Below are positions 9,039 through 18,342 of a stretch of 64,000 nucleotides of DNA, piece by piece. The DNA comes from Sporichthyaceae bacterium (lineage in GTDB: Bacteria > Actinomycetota > Actinomycetes > Sporichthyales > Sporichthyaceae), in the NCBI GenBank assembly GCA_036269075.1, contig DATASX010000084.1, forward strand, positions 49,016 through 113,015, read 5' to 3'. The translations under genes were made by a program, and so were the position numbers. The first letter of the stretch is position 1. Each line of letters starts with the position of its first letter. The notes beneath the pieces were generated by a model. The model saw only the letters and a list, made by a program, of their open reading frames with translations, was not told the origin of the DNA and ran no database searches.

Positions 9039-9477
9039 GGCCGTGGAACGAGAGCTGGTCGACCGACTGCGGGCCCTGCACGACGCGGTGGACCCGGTGC
9101 CGCAACCCGTGGTCGCTGCCGCACATGCCGCGTTCGAGTGGCGCAACGTGGACGCCGAACTTGCCGCGCTCACCTCCGACACGCTCCCGGCGCAGGCCGG
9201 CATGCGCTCGACCGGGCAGGCGCGTCTGCTGGTCTTCGCCGGCCCCCGGGGCGGTGCGGAGGTCGAGGTCGTCCCGATCGGTCGACGGCACCGCCTGGTC
9301 GGGCAACTGCTGCCGATCCGGGCGAGCGAGGTGGTCGTCGAACTGTTCGACGACAGGCGCGCCGCCTCGACCGATGCAGTGGGCTGCTTCCGGTTCGAGG
9401 ACCTGCCGCCCGGACCGCTGCGGTTGCGATGGACGACGGCCGACGGCCCGGTGGTGACCGGTTGGGTGTCGATCTGA
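9031..9477 (+). CDS. Small protein with possible anti-sigma-like N-terminus and carboxypeptidase-regulatory-like fold
   Basis: 148 residues, not confidently placed in a named family. Residues 1-50 (DRLRALHDAVDPVPQPVVAAAHAAFEW and following) form amphipathic helices. Residues 85-145 read as a beta-sandwich of the carboxypeptidase-regulatory or transthyretin-like type (VVVELFDDRRAASTDAVGCF, then FEDLPPGPLRLRW). No membrane helix. The GTG at 9031 overlaps the sigma gene; a second GTG at 9043 is possible. Position directly after an ECF sigma gene suggests a partner or inhibitor of the sigma factor, perhaps a proteolysis substrate of the neighbouring CHAT or S8 enzyme. That role is inference from context only. 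Confidence 0.7.
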   Translation: MGEAVERELVDRLRALHDAVDPVPQPVVAAAHAAFEWRNVDAELAALTSDTLPAQAGMRSTGQARLLVFAGPRGGAEVEVVPIGRRHRLVGQLLPIRASEVVVELFDDRRAASTDAVGCFRFEDLPPGPLRLRWTTADGPVVTGWVSI

Positions 9478-12056
9478 CGTCCGGCCAGTCCGCGGCGCAC
9501 GCAGCGCTGCAACTGGTGCTCGTCGACCCGAGCGCCGCGCTGGCCGCGGCCGAGGCGGTGCTGGCGCGCGACGTCGAACCCGCGGAACGAGCCTTGGCCC
9601 TGCGGGCCGCCGGGCAGGCGTGCGCCGAGACCGGGCGCACCACTGCCGCGGTGGGGCATCTGCGGGCCGCGGTGGCACTATCCGGCCGTCATGGTCTGGT
9701 CGCCGACGAGACTGCCGGGCGGATCAGCCTGTCCGGGGCACTCGCGGCTCGGGGTCGGGTCGCCGCAGGCCTGCGTGAGCTCGACCAGGCCCCGTCGATC
9801 GGCGGCCGCCCCACAGCGCAGGTCGTCGCCCAACGTGGGTTCCTACTGGCCCGCGCGGGCCGGGAACGCGAGGCGCTCGAGTGCTGGCGCGACGCACTGC
9901 CCGGGCTGCGGCGGCTGGGCGATCAGAGGTTCGAGGCGATCCTGCTGCTGAACCGAGGTGCGCAGCTCGCCGAGCGCGGCGAGCTCGTCGCCGCCGAACG
10001 CGACCTGCGGCGCTGCGCGGCAGTCGCCGAAGCGGCCGGCCTCGGGCAGTTGGTCGCCGACGCACAGAACAACCTGGGGTACGTCGCCGCGCTGGCCGGG
10101 GACCTGCCCGTGGCTTTCGCCGCGTTCGACGCCGCGCAGGCCGTCCCGGGGATCGCCGCGGCACAGCTGATCGCCACCCGGCTGGACCGGGCGCGGGTCT
10201 TGCTGTGCGCGCGGATGGCCTCAGATGCGACCGTCGAGATCGAACGGACGCTGCCGTTGCTGGAGCAGTCCGGACGCGACCTGGAGCGGGCCGATGCGGA
10301 GCTGCTGTTGGCCGAGGCCGCGCTGGCGGCGGGTGAGCCTGAGTTGGCCCGCAGATCCGCAGCCGCCGCCTGCGTCCGGATGCGGGCCCAGCGGCGCACC
10401 GGCTGGGCGGCGTTGGCCGGGCACCTCGAGCTGCGCGCCCGGTTCGCCGCCGGGGAGCGCGGTGCCGCGTTGGCCACGGCGGCCCGGCGTGACGTCGCCC
10501 GGTGCGAACGCGTCGGCTGGCGTCAGGCGGCGGTGGAGTCGCGCGTGCTGTGGGCCACCTTGCTGCTGGAGGCGGGTGCCCCGAGCCGGGCCGCCGCGGT
10601 GCTGGATCCGGCCTGCACGGCGACCGGACGTGGCCCGACCGGGTTGCGGGTGGTGGCCTGGCATGCCGTCGCGCTGCGCGCCGAGGCACTCGGCGACCGG
10701 GCCGCCGCGCTGCGGGCCGCTCGGGCTGGGCTGCGGCTGTCGCGGGCGCAGGTCGCAGCTTGCGGGGCCGAGGATCTGCGGGCCCACGCTGCCGATCACG
10801 GCTCCGAATTGGCCGGGATCGGGTTGCGCCTGACGCTGGACCGAGGCGACGCCGCCGGCGTCCTGCGCTGGTCCGAGGCGCATCGGGCGACGGCACTGCT
10901 GCTCCCGCCGGTCCGGCCGCCGCGCGATCCCGCTACAGCCGCGGACCTGGCCGCGCTGCGGGCGAACAGCGCTGCCCTGGCCGAGCGGATCGCGGCCGGC
11001 CAGGACAGCCGGGCGGCGGCCCGGAACTGCGATCAGCTCCGGGCCGTGATCACCGCCCGCTTGCGGCGCGACCCGGGCGGCAGCGCGGCTGTGGAGGAGT
11101 TGGACCTGGCCGCGTTGACCACGACCGTCGGCGGGCGGGCACTGATCTCGTTCCTGCGGTCGCAGGGTCGGTGCCACGCCGTCTCTCTGGTGGCTGGGCG
11201 GTGTCGGTTGCGCGACCTGGGTGCCTTCGCCGATGTCCTCGGGCTGCTGGAGACGGCGCGATTCGCGTTGCTGCGCACCGCCGGGGGGCGTCGCGGCAAC
11301 TGGGCGCAGGCACGTCGCGCGGCATTGGAACACGCGGTCGGCGGCCTGGATCGCTTGCTGTGCAAGGCATTTCCGGAGGTGGACGGCCGCGATCTGGTCC
11401 TGGTGCCGACAGGCGACCTGTTCCGGATGCCGTGGAGCCTGCTGCCGTCGTGGCGGGGGCGGTCGATCGTGGTCGCGCCGTCGGCACGGACGTGGCTGCG
11501 CGCGGCGGCCGGTCCGCGGCGCCGAAGGCGCGGAGTGCTGCTGGCCGGCGGCCCCGACCTGTCGGGCGCGACTGCGGAAGTGGCCGCGCTGCGGGGTCTG
11601 CATCCGGACGCCACCGTGCTGGTCGGCGCCGACGCGACCGCCGCCGCGGTGCTCCGTGGCCTGGCCGGGGCGGAACTGGCGCACCTGGCCTGCCACGGCG
11701 AGTTCCGCGACGAGAACCCGTTGTTCTCCAGCCTGGATCTGGCCGATGGACCACTGGTCGTCCACGAGTTGAGCGGGTTGCGTCGAGCGCCGCGGACCCT
11801 GGTGCTGTCGGCGTGCGACTCGGCCCGGTGCGCGGTGCGGCCCGGCGATGAACTGCTCGGGCTCACGGCGGCGCTGCTCGCGACCGGCACCCGCACCGTG
11901 GTCGCCGCGGTGAGCCCGGTCGACGACGCCGCGACCGTCGAACTCATGATCCACCTGCACCGGGGGCTGCGGGCCGGTGTGCGGGCCGGGCAGGCCCTGG
12001 CCGATGCAGCGGCAGCCACCGGCGTGTACGGATTCGTCTGCCTGGGCGCGGACTGA
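9429..12056 (+). CDS. TPR-CHAT caspase-like protease
   Basis: About 875 residues. The N-terminal ~550 residues are repeated helical, Ala/Leu/Arg-rich hairpins of TPR type (for example GRTTAAVGHLRAAVALSG, GREREALECWRDALPGLRR, NNLGYVAALAGDLPVAFAAF). The C-terminal CHAT domain carries the His-Cys dyad: His756 in LACHGEF and Cys796 in LVLSACDSA, 40 residues apart, followed by GDELLGLTAALLATG. CHAT proteins are clan CD (caspase/separase-like) peptidases. Start is uncertain: ATG 9429 overlaps the previous gene by 49 bases; TTG 9462 or GTG 9516 are alternatives. It is the last gene of the S8-ECF-CHAT unit; a palindromic repeat follows. The TPR part probably senses or binds a partner (inference). Confidence 0.85.
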   Translation: MDDGRRPGGDRLGVDLTSGQSAAHAALQLVLVDPSAALAAAEAVLARDVEPAERALALRAAGQACAETGRTTAAVGHLRAAVALSGRHGLVADETAGRISLSGALAARGRVAAGLRELDQAPSIGGRPTAQVVAQRGFLLARAGREREALECWRDALPGLRRLGDQRFEAILLLNRGAQLAERGELVAAERDLRRCAAVAEAAGLGQLVADAQNNLGYVAALAGDLPVAFAAFDAAQAVPGIAAAQLIATRLDRARVLLCARMASDATVEIERTLPLLEQSGRDLERADAELLLAEAALAAGEPELARRSAAAACVRMRAQRRTGWAALAGHLELRARFAAGERGAALATAARRDVARCERVGWRQAAVESRVLWATLLLEAGAPSRAAAVLDPACTATGRGPTGLRVVAWHAVALRAEALGDRAAALRAARAGLRLSRAQVAACGAEDLRAHAADHGSELAGIGLRLTLDRGDAAGVLRWSEAHRATALLLPPVRPPRDPATAADLAALRANSAALAERIAAGQDSRAAARNCDQLRAVITARLRRDPGGSAAVEELDLAALTTTVGGRALISFLRSQGRCHAVSLVAGRCRLRDLGAFADVLGLLETARFALLRTAGGRRGNWAQARRAALEHAVGGLDRLLCKAFPEVDGRDLVLVPTGDLFRMPWSLLPSWRGRSIVVAPSARTWLRAAAGPRRRRRGVLLAGGPDLSGATAEVAALRGLHPDATVLVGADATAAAVLRGLAGAELAHLACHGEFRDENPLFSSLDLADGPLVVHELSGLRRAPRTLVLSACDSARCAVRPGDELLGLTAALLATGTRTVVAAVSPVDDAATVELMIHLHRGLRAGVRAGQALADAAAATGVYGFVCLGAD

Positions 12057-12060
12057 CGCC

Positions 12061-12140
12061 CACCACCCCATCTTCTGCCGTGTCGCGCGCCCTTCCGCGT
12101 CGCGGAAGGGCGCGCGACACGGCAGAAGATGAGATTGGGG
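12061..12140. repeat. Palindromic repeat, family 1 copy A
   Basis: A perfect 31-bp inverted repeat (12069-12099 with 12101-12131) separated by one base, flanked by CCCCA on the left and TGGGG on the right. The core reads TTCTGCCGTGTCGCGCGCCC. It lies between the convergent stops of the CHAT gene and the sulfurtransferase gene, so it could act as a terminator for both, but its size and recurrence near 62.9 kb and 64.0 kb mark it as an interspersed repeat. Confidence 0.9.
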
Positions 12141-12157
12141 CCGGCCGGTCGGGGCGC

Positions 12158-12985
12158 TCAGTCGGTCGAGGCGGGGCGCTCCTGGGCAGACCATTCGCTC
12201 CAGGAGCCGACGTAGAGTGCCGGGGTCGGCAGGCCGGCGGTGTCCATCGCCAGGATCGTGTGACAGGCCGTCACACCCGAGCCGCAGTAGACGCCGACCG
12301 GCTTGCGCCTCACCCCTAGACCTCGGAAACGCTGCGTCAGTTCCTTTGCAGGCAGCCAGTTCCCGGCGGCGTCGACGTTCTCCACGGTCGGCGCGCTCAC
12401 CGCGCCGGCGATGTGTCCACGCACCAGGTCGGCCGGATCCTCGCCGCGATAGCGCGCGGCGGACCGGGCATCGAGCAGCAGACCTTTCTTCGCCAGCGTC
12501 GCAGCGCCGTCGGCGTCCAGCACCGGCAGCGCCCCGGCCGCCGCCAGGAAGTTGCCCGGCTCCACCGGGTCCGGCTCACCCTTGGCCACCGGGAACTTCG
12601 CCGCCCGCCACCCGGCGAAGCCGCCGTCGAGCACGCGGACGTCCCGGTGCCCGAAGTAGCGCAGACACCACCAGGCGCGTCCGGCAGCCAGCCCCGAGTC
12701 CAAGTCGTGCACGACCACCGGACGGGACTTGCGCACCCCGTGGGCGCGCATCGCCGCGGTGAACACTCGGGCGCTCGGCAACGGGTGGCCGCCGCCCCTG
12801 GCCCCGCCCGCCGGGGCCGACAGTTCGGTGTCCAGGTCCACGAACCGGGCGCCGGGGATGTGACCGCTGCGGTACCCGGCGCGGTCGGGCGGCCCGGGGA
12901 TCGGCCAGCGGACGTCGAGCACCACGGGTGGCCGCGGCCCGGCCAACGCTTCGGCCAACTCGCCCGGGGTGATCAACGACGACAT
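12158..12985 (-). CDS. Thiosulfate/3-mercaptopyruvate sulfurtransferase (rhodanese)
   Basis: 275 residues with two rhodanese domains. The N-terminal inactive domain has VVLDVRWPIPGP, GHIPGARFVDLD and VVVHDLDSGLAAGRAWW. The C-terminal domain has LLLDARSAARYRGE, HIAGAVSAP and the active-site loop YCGSGVTACH with the persulfide-forming Cys. It transfers sulfane sulfur to cyanide or thiols. The ATG at 12985 is chosen over the longer start at 13024, which would run back into the end of the upstream gene (13009). It ends close to the palindromic repeat shared with the CHAT gene. Whether thiosulfate or mercaptopyruvate is preferred cannot be read from the CGSGVT loop with certainty. Confidence 0.9.
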   Translation of the reverse strand: MSSLITPGELAEALAGPRPPVVLDVRWPIPGPPDRAGYRSGHIPGARFVDLDTELSAPAGGARGGGHPLPSARVFTAAMRAHGVRKSRPVVVHDLDSGLAAGRAWWCLRYFGHRDVRVLDGGFAGWRAAKFPVAKGEPDPVEPGNFLAAAGALPVLDADGAATLAKKGLLLDARSAARYRGEDPADLVRGHIAGAVSAPTVENVDAAGNWLPAKELTQRFRGLGVRRKPVGVYCGSGVTACHTILAMDTAGLPTPALYVGSWSEWSAQERPASTD

Positions 12986-13008
12986 GGCGGCTCCTGACTG
13001 TTCGGACC

Positions 13009-14142
13009 TCAGCCGAGGGCGCACAACAACGGCACGTACTGCTCGACCGCGGTCAGGCCGCCGTGCATGCCGATCAGCTTGGCCATGATCGGTTCGGCGG
13101 TGTTGGCCATCACCGCGCCGGCGCCCAGCGGAACGGCCAGGACGTCGCCGATCACCGCCTCGCGACCGGCGTCCAGCACGCCGAACCAGCCTGCCGCGAC
13201 CGCCTCATCGCGTGCGCACACCAACCAGTCCGGGCCGAGCGCCTCCCGCCAGGTGGCCAGCACGTCCGCCGCCGCACCCGGCACGGTGTGCACGTACCGG
13301 GCCCGCGGTTCGCCGGCCAGCAACTCGACCCCGGCGAGCAGTTCCGGCCGCTGATCGACGTCGACCTGCTCGTCCTTGGGTACGTCGAGCATCCCGTGGT
13401 CGGCGGTGACCAGCAGCGCATCGCCAGGCCGCAGCCCGCTGACGATCTGCTCGACGATCCGGTCGACGTGCTCCAACTGGAAGCCCCAGGCAGCCGACTC
13501 GCAGCCCTCCCGGTGGCCCGTGGCGTCGAGGTCGCCGTGGTAGGCGTAGACCAGCGCAGGCTCCCCCGGCGCGCCGGACCCCAGCGCCCGCAGGGTCCCG
13601 GCCGCCAGCTCCCCCGGCGACTCCGCGCCCCACGACACCGCCCCGCGGAACGCCGCCGTGTTCAAGCCACTGCCCCGAAACCGCCGCGGGCCCACCGACT
13701 TGACCATGACGCCGGCCGCGGTGGCCCGCTCGAACGCGGTGGCATGCGGCTGCCAGGCGATCGGGTCGACAACGGCTGCGTCCCAATGCAGGGCCGACAG
13801 CAGTTCGCCGTCTGGGCGGCGCATGGTCAGTCCGAGAACCCCGTGCGCACCGGGCGGCAGCCCGGTTCCCAGGGAGGTCAGCGAGGTGGCGGTGGTCGTC
13901 GGGAACCCGGCGGCCAACCGACCGCCCTTCACGTCCGCGGCCAACGAGGTCAGGCAGGGCGCCCGGTCGGCGTGGGTCGCCAGCAGGTCCGCGCCCAGAC
14001 CATCGACCAGCAGCACCGCAATGCGACGCGGCAGGTGCAGCCCGAGCACGTCCTTCTCACCGGGCACACCGAGGTTCGCGAGCACGGCGGGCATCAGGTC
14101 GGCCAGAGTCCGGCGCCCGTAGGGCGGCGCGACGATCGTCAT
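13009..14142 (-). CDS. Alkaline phosphatase superfamily / nucleotide pyrophosphatase-like protein
   Basis: 377 residues of the type I phosphodiesterase/nucleotide pyrophosphatase fold. Metal and nucleophile motifs visible: AVLLVDGLGADLL near residue 42, the nucleophilic Thr in AGFPTTTATSLTSLGTGL, YHGDLDATGHREG (metal-binding Asp and His), and VTADHGMLDV. No signal peptide, so cytosolic. The ATG at 14142 shares one base with the stop of the DUF5998 gene (TGATG), indicating coupling. The sulfurtransferase gene follows 24 bases downstream. The pair with DUF5998 is a common actinobacterial arrangement. The physiological substrate is unknown. Confidence 0.87.
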   Translation of the reverse strand: MTIVAPPYGRRTLADLMPAVLANLGVPGEKDVLGLHLPRRIAVLLVDGLGADLLATHADRAPCLTSLAADVKGGRLAAGFPTTTATSLTSLGTGLPPGAHGVLGLTMRRPDGELLSALHWDAAVVDPIAWQPHATAFERATAAGVMVKSVGPRRFRGSGLNTAAFRGAVSWGAESPGELAAGTLRALGSGAPGEPALVYAYHGDLDATGHREGCESAAWGFQLEHVDRIVEQIVSGLRPGDALLVTADHGMLDVPKDEQVDVDQRPELLAGVELLAGEPRARYVHTVPGAAADVLATWREALGPDWLVCARDEAVAAGWFGVLDAGREAVIGDVLAVPLGAGAVMANTAEPIMAKLIGMHGGLTAVEQYVPLLCALG

Positions 14143-14717
14143 CAGCCGGAGCCGATGGCTGCTGACAGGAACCCGGCGAAGGCCAGCAGTTCGGCGACCG
14201 CGGCCCGCCCGTCGCCGGCTTCGGAGACCCGCAGCGAGAGGTCGTCGGCGGTGGCAGTACCGGTGTAGCCGTGGTCGAGTTCGCAATTGGCGTCGCCGCA
14301 CGCGGCCGGTTCGAGGTCGAGTCGACTGACCGCGCCCCAGCCCACCGTGAGCACGACCGCGCTGGGCAGTGCACCGACCACGTGCGCGGCCGGGTCGGCG
14401 ACCGTGCGGCTGACCACCACGGTGCCGACCTTCCGCAGCGCAACGCACTCGGTGGAGGTGGTGGCGTAGGCGGTCGGGTTGTCGTCGTCGGCGCCGTGCT
14501 CGTCGGTGTGCCCGACGATCAGCCGGGTCGGGGTGAGCGCCAGCACGGTCACATGGCGGCGGACCTCCTCGGAGTCCAGCGTGGTCTCCTGGTTGACCAG
14601 GTAGGCCAGCAGCGCCTCCTTCCCGACGGCGGCGTCGATGCCCTCGCCGACCAGTTCGGGGTAGTAGCCGCTGCGCTGGATCGCCCGCCACATTTCGCGC
14701 GCGACGCTGGTGTCCAC
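14142..14717 (-). CDS. DUF5998 family protein
   Basis: 191 residues. The conserved DUF5998 landmarks as I know them are present: SGYYPELV near the start, YLVNQETTLDSEEVRRHVTV, IVGHTDEHGADD, PTAYATTSTE, VVLTVGWGAVSRLDLEPA, and the strongly conserved CGDANCELDHGYTG followed by DDLSLRVSEAGDG. Function unknown; the Cys/His-containing loop could bind metal. The GTG at 14717 has a GGAGAG Shine-Dalgarno about 8-10 bases upstream; TTG 14720 or an internal ATG 14693 are weaker choices. It overlaps the next gene by one base. Confidence 0.82.
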   Translation of the reverse strand: MDTSVAREMWRAIQRSGYYPELVGEGIDAAVGKEALLAYLVNQETTLDSEEVRRHVTVLALTPTRLIVGHTDEHGADDDNPTAYATTSTECVALRKVGTVVVSRTVADPAAHVVGALPSAVVLTVGWGAVSRLDLEPAACGDANCELDHGYTGTATADDLSLRVSEAGDGRAAVAELLAFAGFLSAAIGSG

Positions 14718-14864
14718 CAAGGCATGCTCTCCGTTCCGGACCGCAGAGCAGGACCCGCCGTTAGCGGCGGGTTCCGGCCCTGACCCCGGAATCCTTCCAC
14801 CGACGGGCGGCCCGCCGCGCACGGCCGCTCCCGCTGTGGACAAGAACGCCGTTACGGTGCCGCC

Positions 14865-15773
14865 GTGGAGCACACGACGATCGCCCCGGAGGTCGCCGCC
14901 GCGCTGGCTGCCGGCGGGCCGGTGGTGGCCCTGGAGAGCACGATCATCACGCACGGCCTACCGCGGCCGGACAACCTCGCGCTGGCCCGCGACCTGGAGG
15001 CGGCGGTCCGCGCCGCGGGCGCCCTCCCGGCCACGATCGCGGTGCTGGACGGGCAGGTCCGGATCGGGTTGGGCGCCGCCGACCTGCCGCGATTGGCCCG
15101 CGCGGACGTCGCCAAGCTCTCGGTCCGCGACCTGGCTCCGGCGGTCGCGTCGGGTCGCAGCGGCGGCACCACGGTCGCGGCCACCGCGCACCTGGCTCAC
15201 CGCGCCGGGATCCGGGTCTTCGCCACCGGCGGGCTCGGCGGGGTCCATGGGGCGGGACTCGACGGCTCGCAATGGGACGTCTCGGCCGATCTGGAGGCCC
15301 TGGCGCGCGCGCCGATCGCCGTGGTCTGCGCCGGGATGAAGTCGATCCTGGACATCCCCGCGACGCTGGAACGCCTGGAGACCCTCGGGGTGGCCGTGGT
15401 CGGCTACGGAACCGACGAGGTGCCCGGCTTCTACCTGCGCACCACCGGTCTCCCCTGTCCCTGGCGAGTCGACTCCCCGGACGAGGCGGCCGCAATCCTG
15501 GAGGCGAACGCCGCGCTCGGTGTTTCCTCCGCGGTGCTCTTCCTCAACCCGGTCCCGCGCGCGGACGCACTGGACCCGGCGGCCCACGAAGCCGCCCTGG
15601 CCGGTGCCCTTGCCGCAGCCGCCGGTGCCGGCGTGATCGGCGCAGAACTGACCCCGTTCCTGCTCGCGCACCTGCAGCAGGCCACCGGCGGTGCCGCACT
15701 CGGGGCGAACATCGCACTGGCGCGCTCCAACGTCGAGGTTGCCGCGCGGATCGCGGTGGCCCTGACCGCCTGA
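14865..15773 (+). CDS. psuG: Pseudouridine-5'-phosphate glycosidase
   Basis: 302 residues. Reversibly cleaves pseudouridine 5'-phosphate to uracil and ribose 5-phosphate. Family blocks present: VVALESTIITHGLPRPDN at the N-terminus, KLSVRDLAPAVASGRSGGTT (catalytic Lys region), VFATGGLGGVHGAG, CAGMKSILDIPATLE, VVGYGTDEVPGFY, and the C-terminal NIALARSNVEVAARIA. The GTG at 14865 fits the family N-terminus. It is divergent from the DUF5998 gene. No psuK kinase or pseudouridine transporter lies beside it. A palindromic repeat begins six bases after its stop. Confidence 0.95.
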   Translation: MEHTTIAPEVAAALAAGGPVVALESTIITHGLPRPDNLALARDLEAAVRAAGALPATIAVLDGQVRIGLGAADLPRLARADVAKLSVRDLAPAVASGRSGGTTVAATAHLAHRAGIRVFATGGLGGVHGAGLDGSQWDVSADLEALARAPIAVVCAGMKSILDIPATLERLETLGVAVVGYGTDEVPGFYLRTTGLPCPWRVDSPDEAAAILEANAALGVSSAVLFLNPVPRADALDPAAHEAALAGALAAAAGAGVIGAELTPFLLAHLQQATGGAALGANIALARSNVEVAARIAVALTA

Positions 15774-15778
15774 CGCCG

Positions 15779-15866
15779 CCCCAACCACCCGACTTCTGCT
15801 GCCTGTCCCACCCTTCGCAGCACCTCCATAGGTGGGACACCCAGCAGAAGTCGCGAAATTTTGGGG
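15779..15866. repeat. Palindromic repeat, family 2 copy B
   Basis: Arms 15790-15812 and 15831-15853 (core ACTTCTGCTGCCTGTCCCAC) pair over 23 bp with two mismatches; outer arms CCCCAA (15779-15784) and TTGGGG (15861-15866) also pair. It lies between the psuG stop and the topoisomerase A start. The same sequence recurs at 18330-18416. Confidence 0.88.
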
Positions 15867-15912
15867 CGTGGCCCTTCGACGCTCAGCACGAGCAGCGCCT
15901 GAGAATGAGCGC

Positions 15913-18342
15913 ATGGCTGCCACCCCGCCCCCAACGCATCCCGACGAGCGGATCATCATCACCGACGTCGCCGAGGAGATGCGCGGCTCCTTCCTGGAGT
16001 ACGCGTACTCGGTGATCTGGTCGCGGGCCCTGCCCGACGCCCGGGACGGCCTCAAACCGGTACACCGCCGGATCCTCTACCAGATGGCCGAGATGGGTCT
16101 TCGGCCCGACACGTCCACCGTGAAGTCGGCCCGCGTGGTCGGCGAGGTCATGGGCCGACTGCACCCGCACGGCGACGGCGCCATCTACGACGCGCTGGTC
16201 CGCATGGTGCAACCGTTCTCGATGCGCCTGCCGACCGTCCACGGCCAGGGCAACTTCGGCACGCTCGACGACGGCCCGGCCGCCATGCGCTACACCGAGT
16301 GCCGCCTGGCCGAACCGGCGATGGACCTGGTGCGCTCGATCCACGAGGACACCGTCGACTTCGCGCCGAACTACGACGGGCGCGAGCGGGAGCCCACGGT
16401 GCTCCCGGCGGCGTTCCCCAACCTGCTGGTCAACGGCGCCGCCGGCATCGCGGTCGGCATGGCCACCAACATGGCGCCCCACAACCTCGGCGAGGTCATC
16501 GCCGCCGCCCGACACCTGATCGCGCACCCGAACGCCGACCTCGACGCGTTGATGCGTTTCGTGCCTGGCCCGGACCTGCCGACCGGCGGCAAGATCGTCG
16601 GGCTGGACGGCGTCCGCGAGGCCTACGAGACCGGCCGCGGCTCGTTCCGCATCCGCGCCACCGCGCACATCAGCAACGTGACGGCCCGTCAGAAAGCAGT
16701 GGTCGTCACCGAACTGCCCTACGGCGTCGGCACCGAGAAAGTCATCTCGCGGATCAAGGACCTCGTCACGGCGCGCAAACTGGCCGGGATCGCGGCGGTC
16801 GACGACCTGACCGATTCCACCCAGGGCCTGCGCCTGGAGATCAAGATCAAGGGCGGGTTCAACCCGGAGGCGGTGCTGGCGGAGCTCTACCGGCTGACCC
16901 CGCTGGAGGACAGCTTCGCGATCAACGCGGTCGCGCTGGTCGACGGCCAACCGTTGACCCTGGGCCTGAAGGAACTGCTCCAGGTCTACCTGGAGCACCG
17001 TTTCGAGGTCGTGCGGCGGCGCTCGGAGTTCCGTCGGCAGAAGGCCACCGACCGACTACACCTGGTCGACGGTCTGCTGATCGCGCTGCTGAACATCGAT
17101 GAGGTCATCGCGGTCATCCGGACCTCCGACGACACCGCCGCGGCCCGCGAACGCCTCATGCAGGTGTTCGATCTGACGCAGATTCAGGCCGACTACATCC
17201 TGGACACCCCGCTGCGTCGGCTCACCCGCTACGACAACCTCGCGCTCGAGCGCGAGCAGTCCGAACTGCGCGCCTCCATCGAGGAACTGACGGCGCTGCT
17301 CGAGTCCGACGCCCTGCTGCGCAAGACCGTCTCGACCGAGCTGAAGGAACTCTCGGACAAGCACGCCGACCCGCGCCGCACGGTGCTGCTGGAGTCCGAC
17401 GGCGTCGCGGCCGGTCCGGTGCCGCTCGAGGTCACCGACGACCCGTGCTGGGTCCTGCTGTCCTCGGCCGGGCTGCTGGCCCGCACCGCCAACGCCGAAG
17501 CGCCGACGACCGAGGGCAAGCGGGCCAAGCACGACGTGGTCGTCTCGGCGGTCACCGCGACCGCGCGCGGCCACATCGGCGTGGTCACCAGCAGCGGTCG
17601 GATGATCCGGCTGCCGGTCGTCGACCTGCCCGCACTGCCGCCCACCGCCGCGCCACCGGCGCTGTCCGGCGGCGGCCCGGTAACCGAGTTCTGTCGGCTG
17701 GAGAAGGGCGAACGGGTCGTCGCGTTGGCCTCACTGGACCCGGACGGGCCGACGATGGCGCTGGGCACGGCGACCGGGGTGGTCAAACGACTGAAGTACG
17801 ACGTGCCCGCCAACAAGGACGACTGGGAGGTAATCGCGCTCAAGCCGGGCGACACGGTAGTGGGTGCCGCGTCGGTGTCCAGTGACACCGCCGAGCTGGT
17901 CTTCCTCACCGACGATGCCCACTTGCTGCGCTTCCCGGCCGGTGCGGTCACCGCGCAGGGCCGGACGTCATCCGGCATGGCCGGGATCCGGGTCACCGAC
18001 GGCGCCAAGGTCTCCTGGTTCGGCGTGGTCGACCCGATCCGACCCGCGGTGGTGGTCACCGTTTCCGGCAGCTCGGGGGCGCTCGACGTGGGCGGCGGGT
18101 CGATCAAGGTCGCCCCGTTCGAGGAGTACCCGGGCAAGGGCCGCGGCACCGGCGGCGTGCGCTGCCACCGGTTCCTCAGGGGCGAGGACGTCCTCACGTT
18201 CGGCTGGGCCGGCGCCACCCCGGCGCGGGCCGCCGATCCCAAGGGCGCCCCGGTCGACCTGCCCGAGGCGGACGGCCGTCGCGACGGCTCCGGCGTCCGA
18301 TTCGAGAAGGTGCTCGGCGCCGTGGCCGGCCCCACGACCTGA
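15913..18342 (+). CDS. parC: DNA topoisomerase IV / gyrase-like subunit A
   Basis: 809 residues. Type IIA topoisomerase breakage-reunion subunit: winged-helix domain with [19 protein letters not shown] near residue 40, [15 protein letters not shown], and the catalytic tyrosine Tyr127 in [10 protein letters not shown]. The tower and coiled-coil domain runs to about residue 500 ([18 protein letters not shown]). The C-terminal beta-pinwheel has [23 protein letters not shown] and [15 protein letters not shown]. No standard GyrA-box (QRRGGKG) is seen, favouring a topoisomerase IV-type paralogue, as found beside hrdB in Streptomyces. Partner gene parE is convergent at 18429-20525. The ATG at 15913 is used; the upstream in-frame extension is repeat DNA. 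Confidence 0.88.
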   Translation: MAATPPPTHPDERIIITDVAEEMRGSFLEYAYSVIWSRALPDARDGLKPVHRRILYQMAEMGLRPDTSTVKSARVVGEVMGRLHPHGDGAIYDALVRMVQPFSMRLPTVHGQGNFGTLDDGPAAMRYTECRLAEPAMDLVRSIHEDTVDFAPNYDGREREPTVLPAAFPNLLVNGAAGIAVGMATNMAPHNLGEVIAAARHLIAHPNADLDALMRFVPGPDLPTGGKIVGLDGVREAYETGRGSFRIRATAHISNVTARQKAVVVTELPYGVGTEKVISRIKDLVTARKLAGIAAVDDLTDSTQGLRLEIKIKGGFNPEAVLAELYRLTPLEDSFAINAVALVDGQPLTLGLKELLQVYLEHRFEVVRRRSEFRRQKATDRLHLVDGLLIALLNIDEVIAVIRTSDDTAAARERLMQVFDLTQIQADYILDTPLRRLTRYDNLALEREQSELRASIEELTALLESDALLRKTVSTELKELSDKHADPRRTVLLESDGVAAGPVPLEVTDDPCWVLLSSAGLLARTANAEAPTTEGKRAKHDVVVSAVTATARGHIGVVTSSGRMIRLPVVDLPALPPTAAPPALSGGGPVTEFCRLEKGERVVALASLDPDGPTMALGTATGVVKRLKYDVPANKDDWEVIALKPGDTVVGAASVSSDTAELVFLTDDAHLLRFPAGAVTAQGRTSSGMAGIRVTDGAKVSWFGVVDPIRPAVVVTVSGSSGALDVGGGSIKVAPFEEYPGKGRGTGGVRCHRFLRGEDVLTFGWAGATPARAADPKGAPVDLPEADGRRDGSGVRFEKVLGAVAGPTT

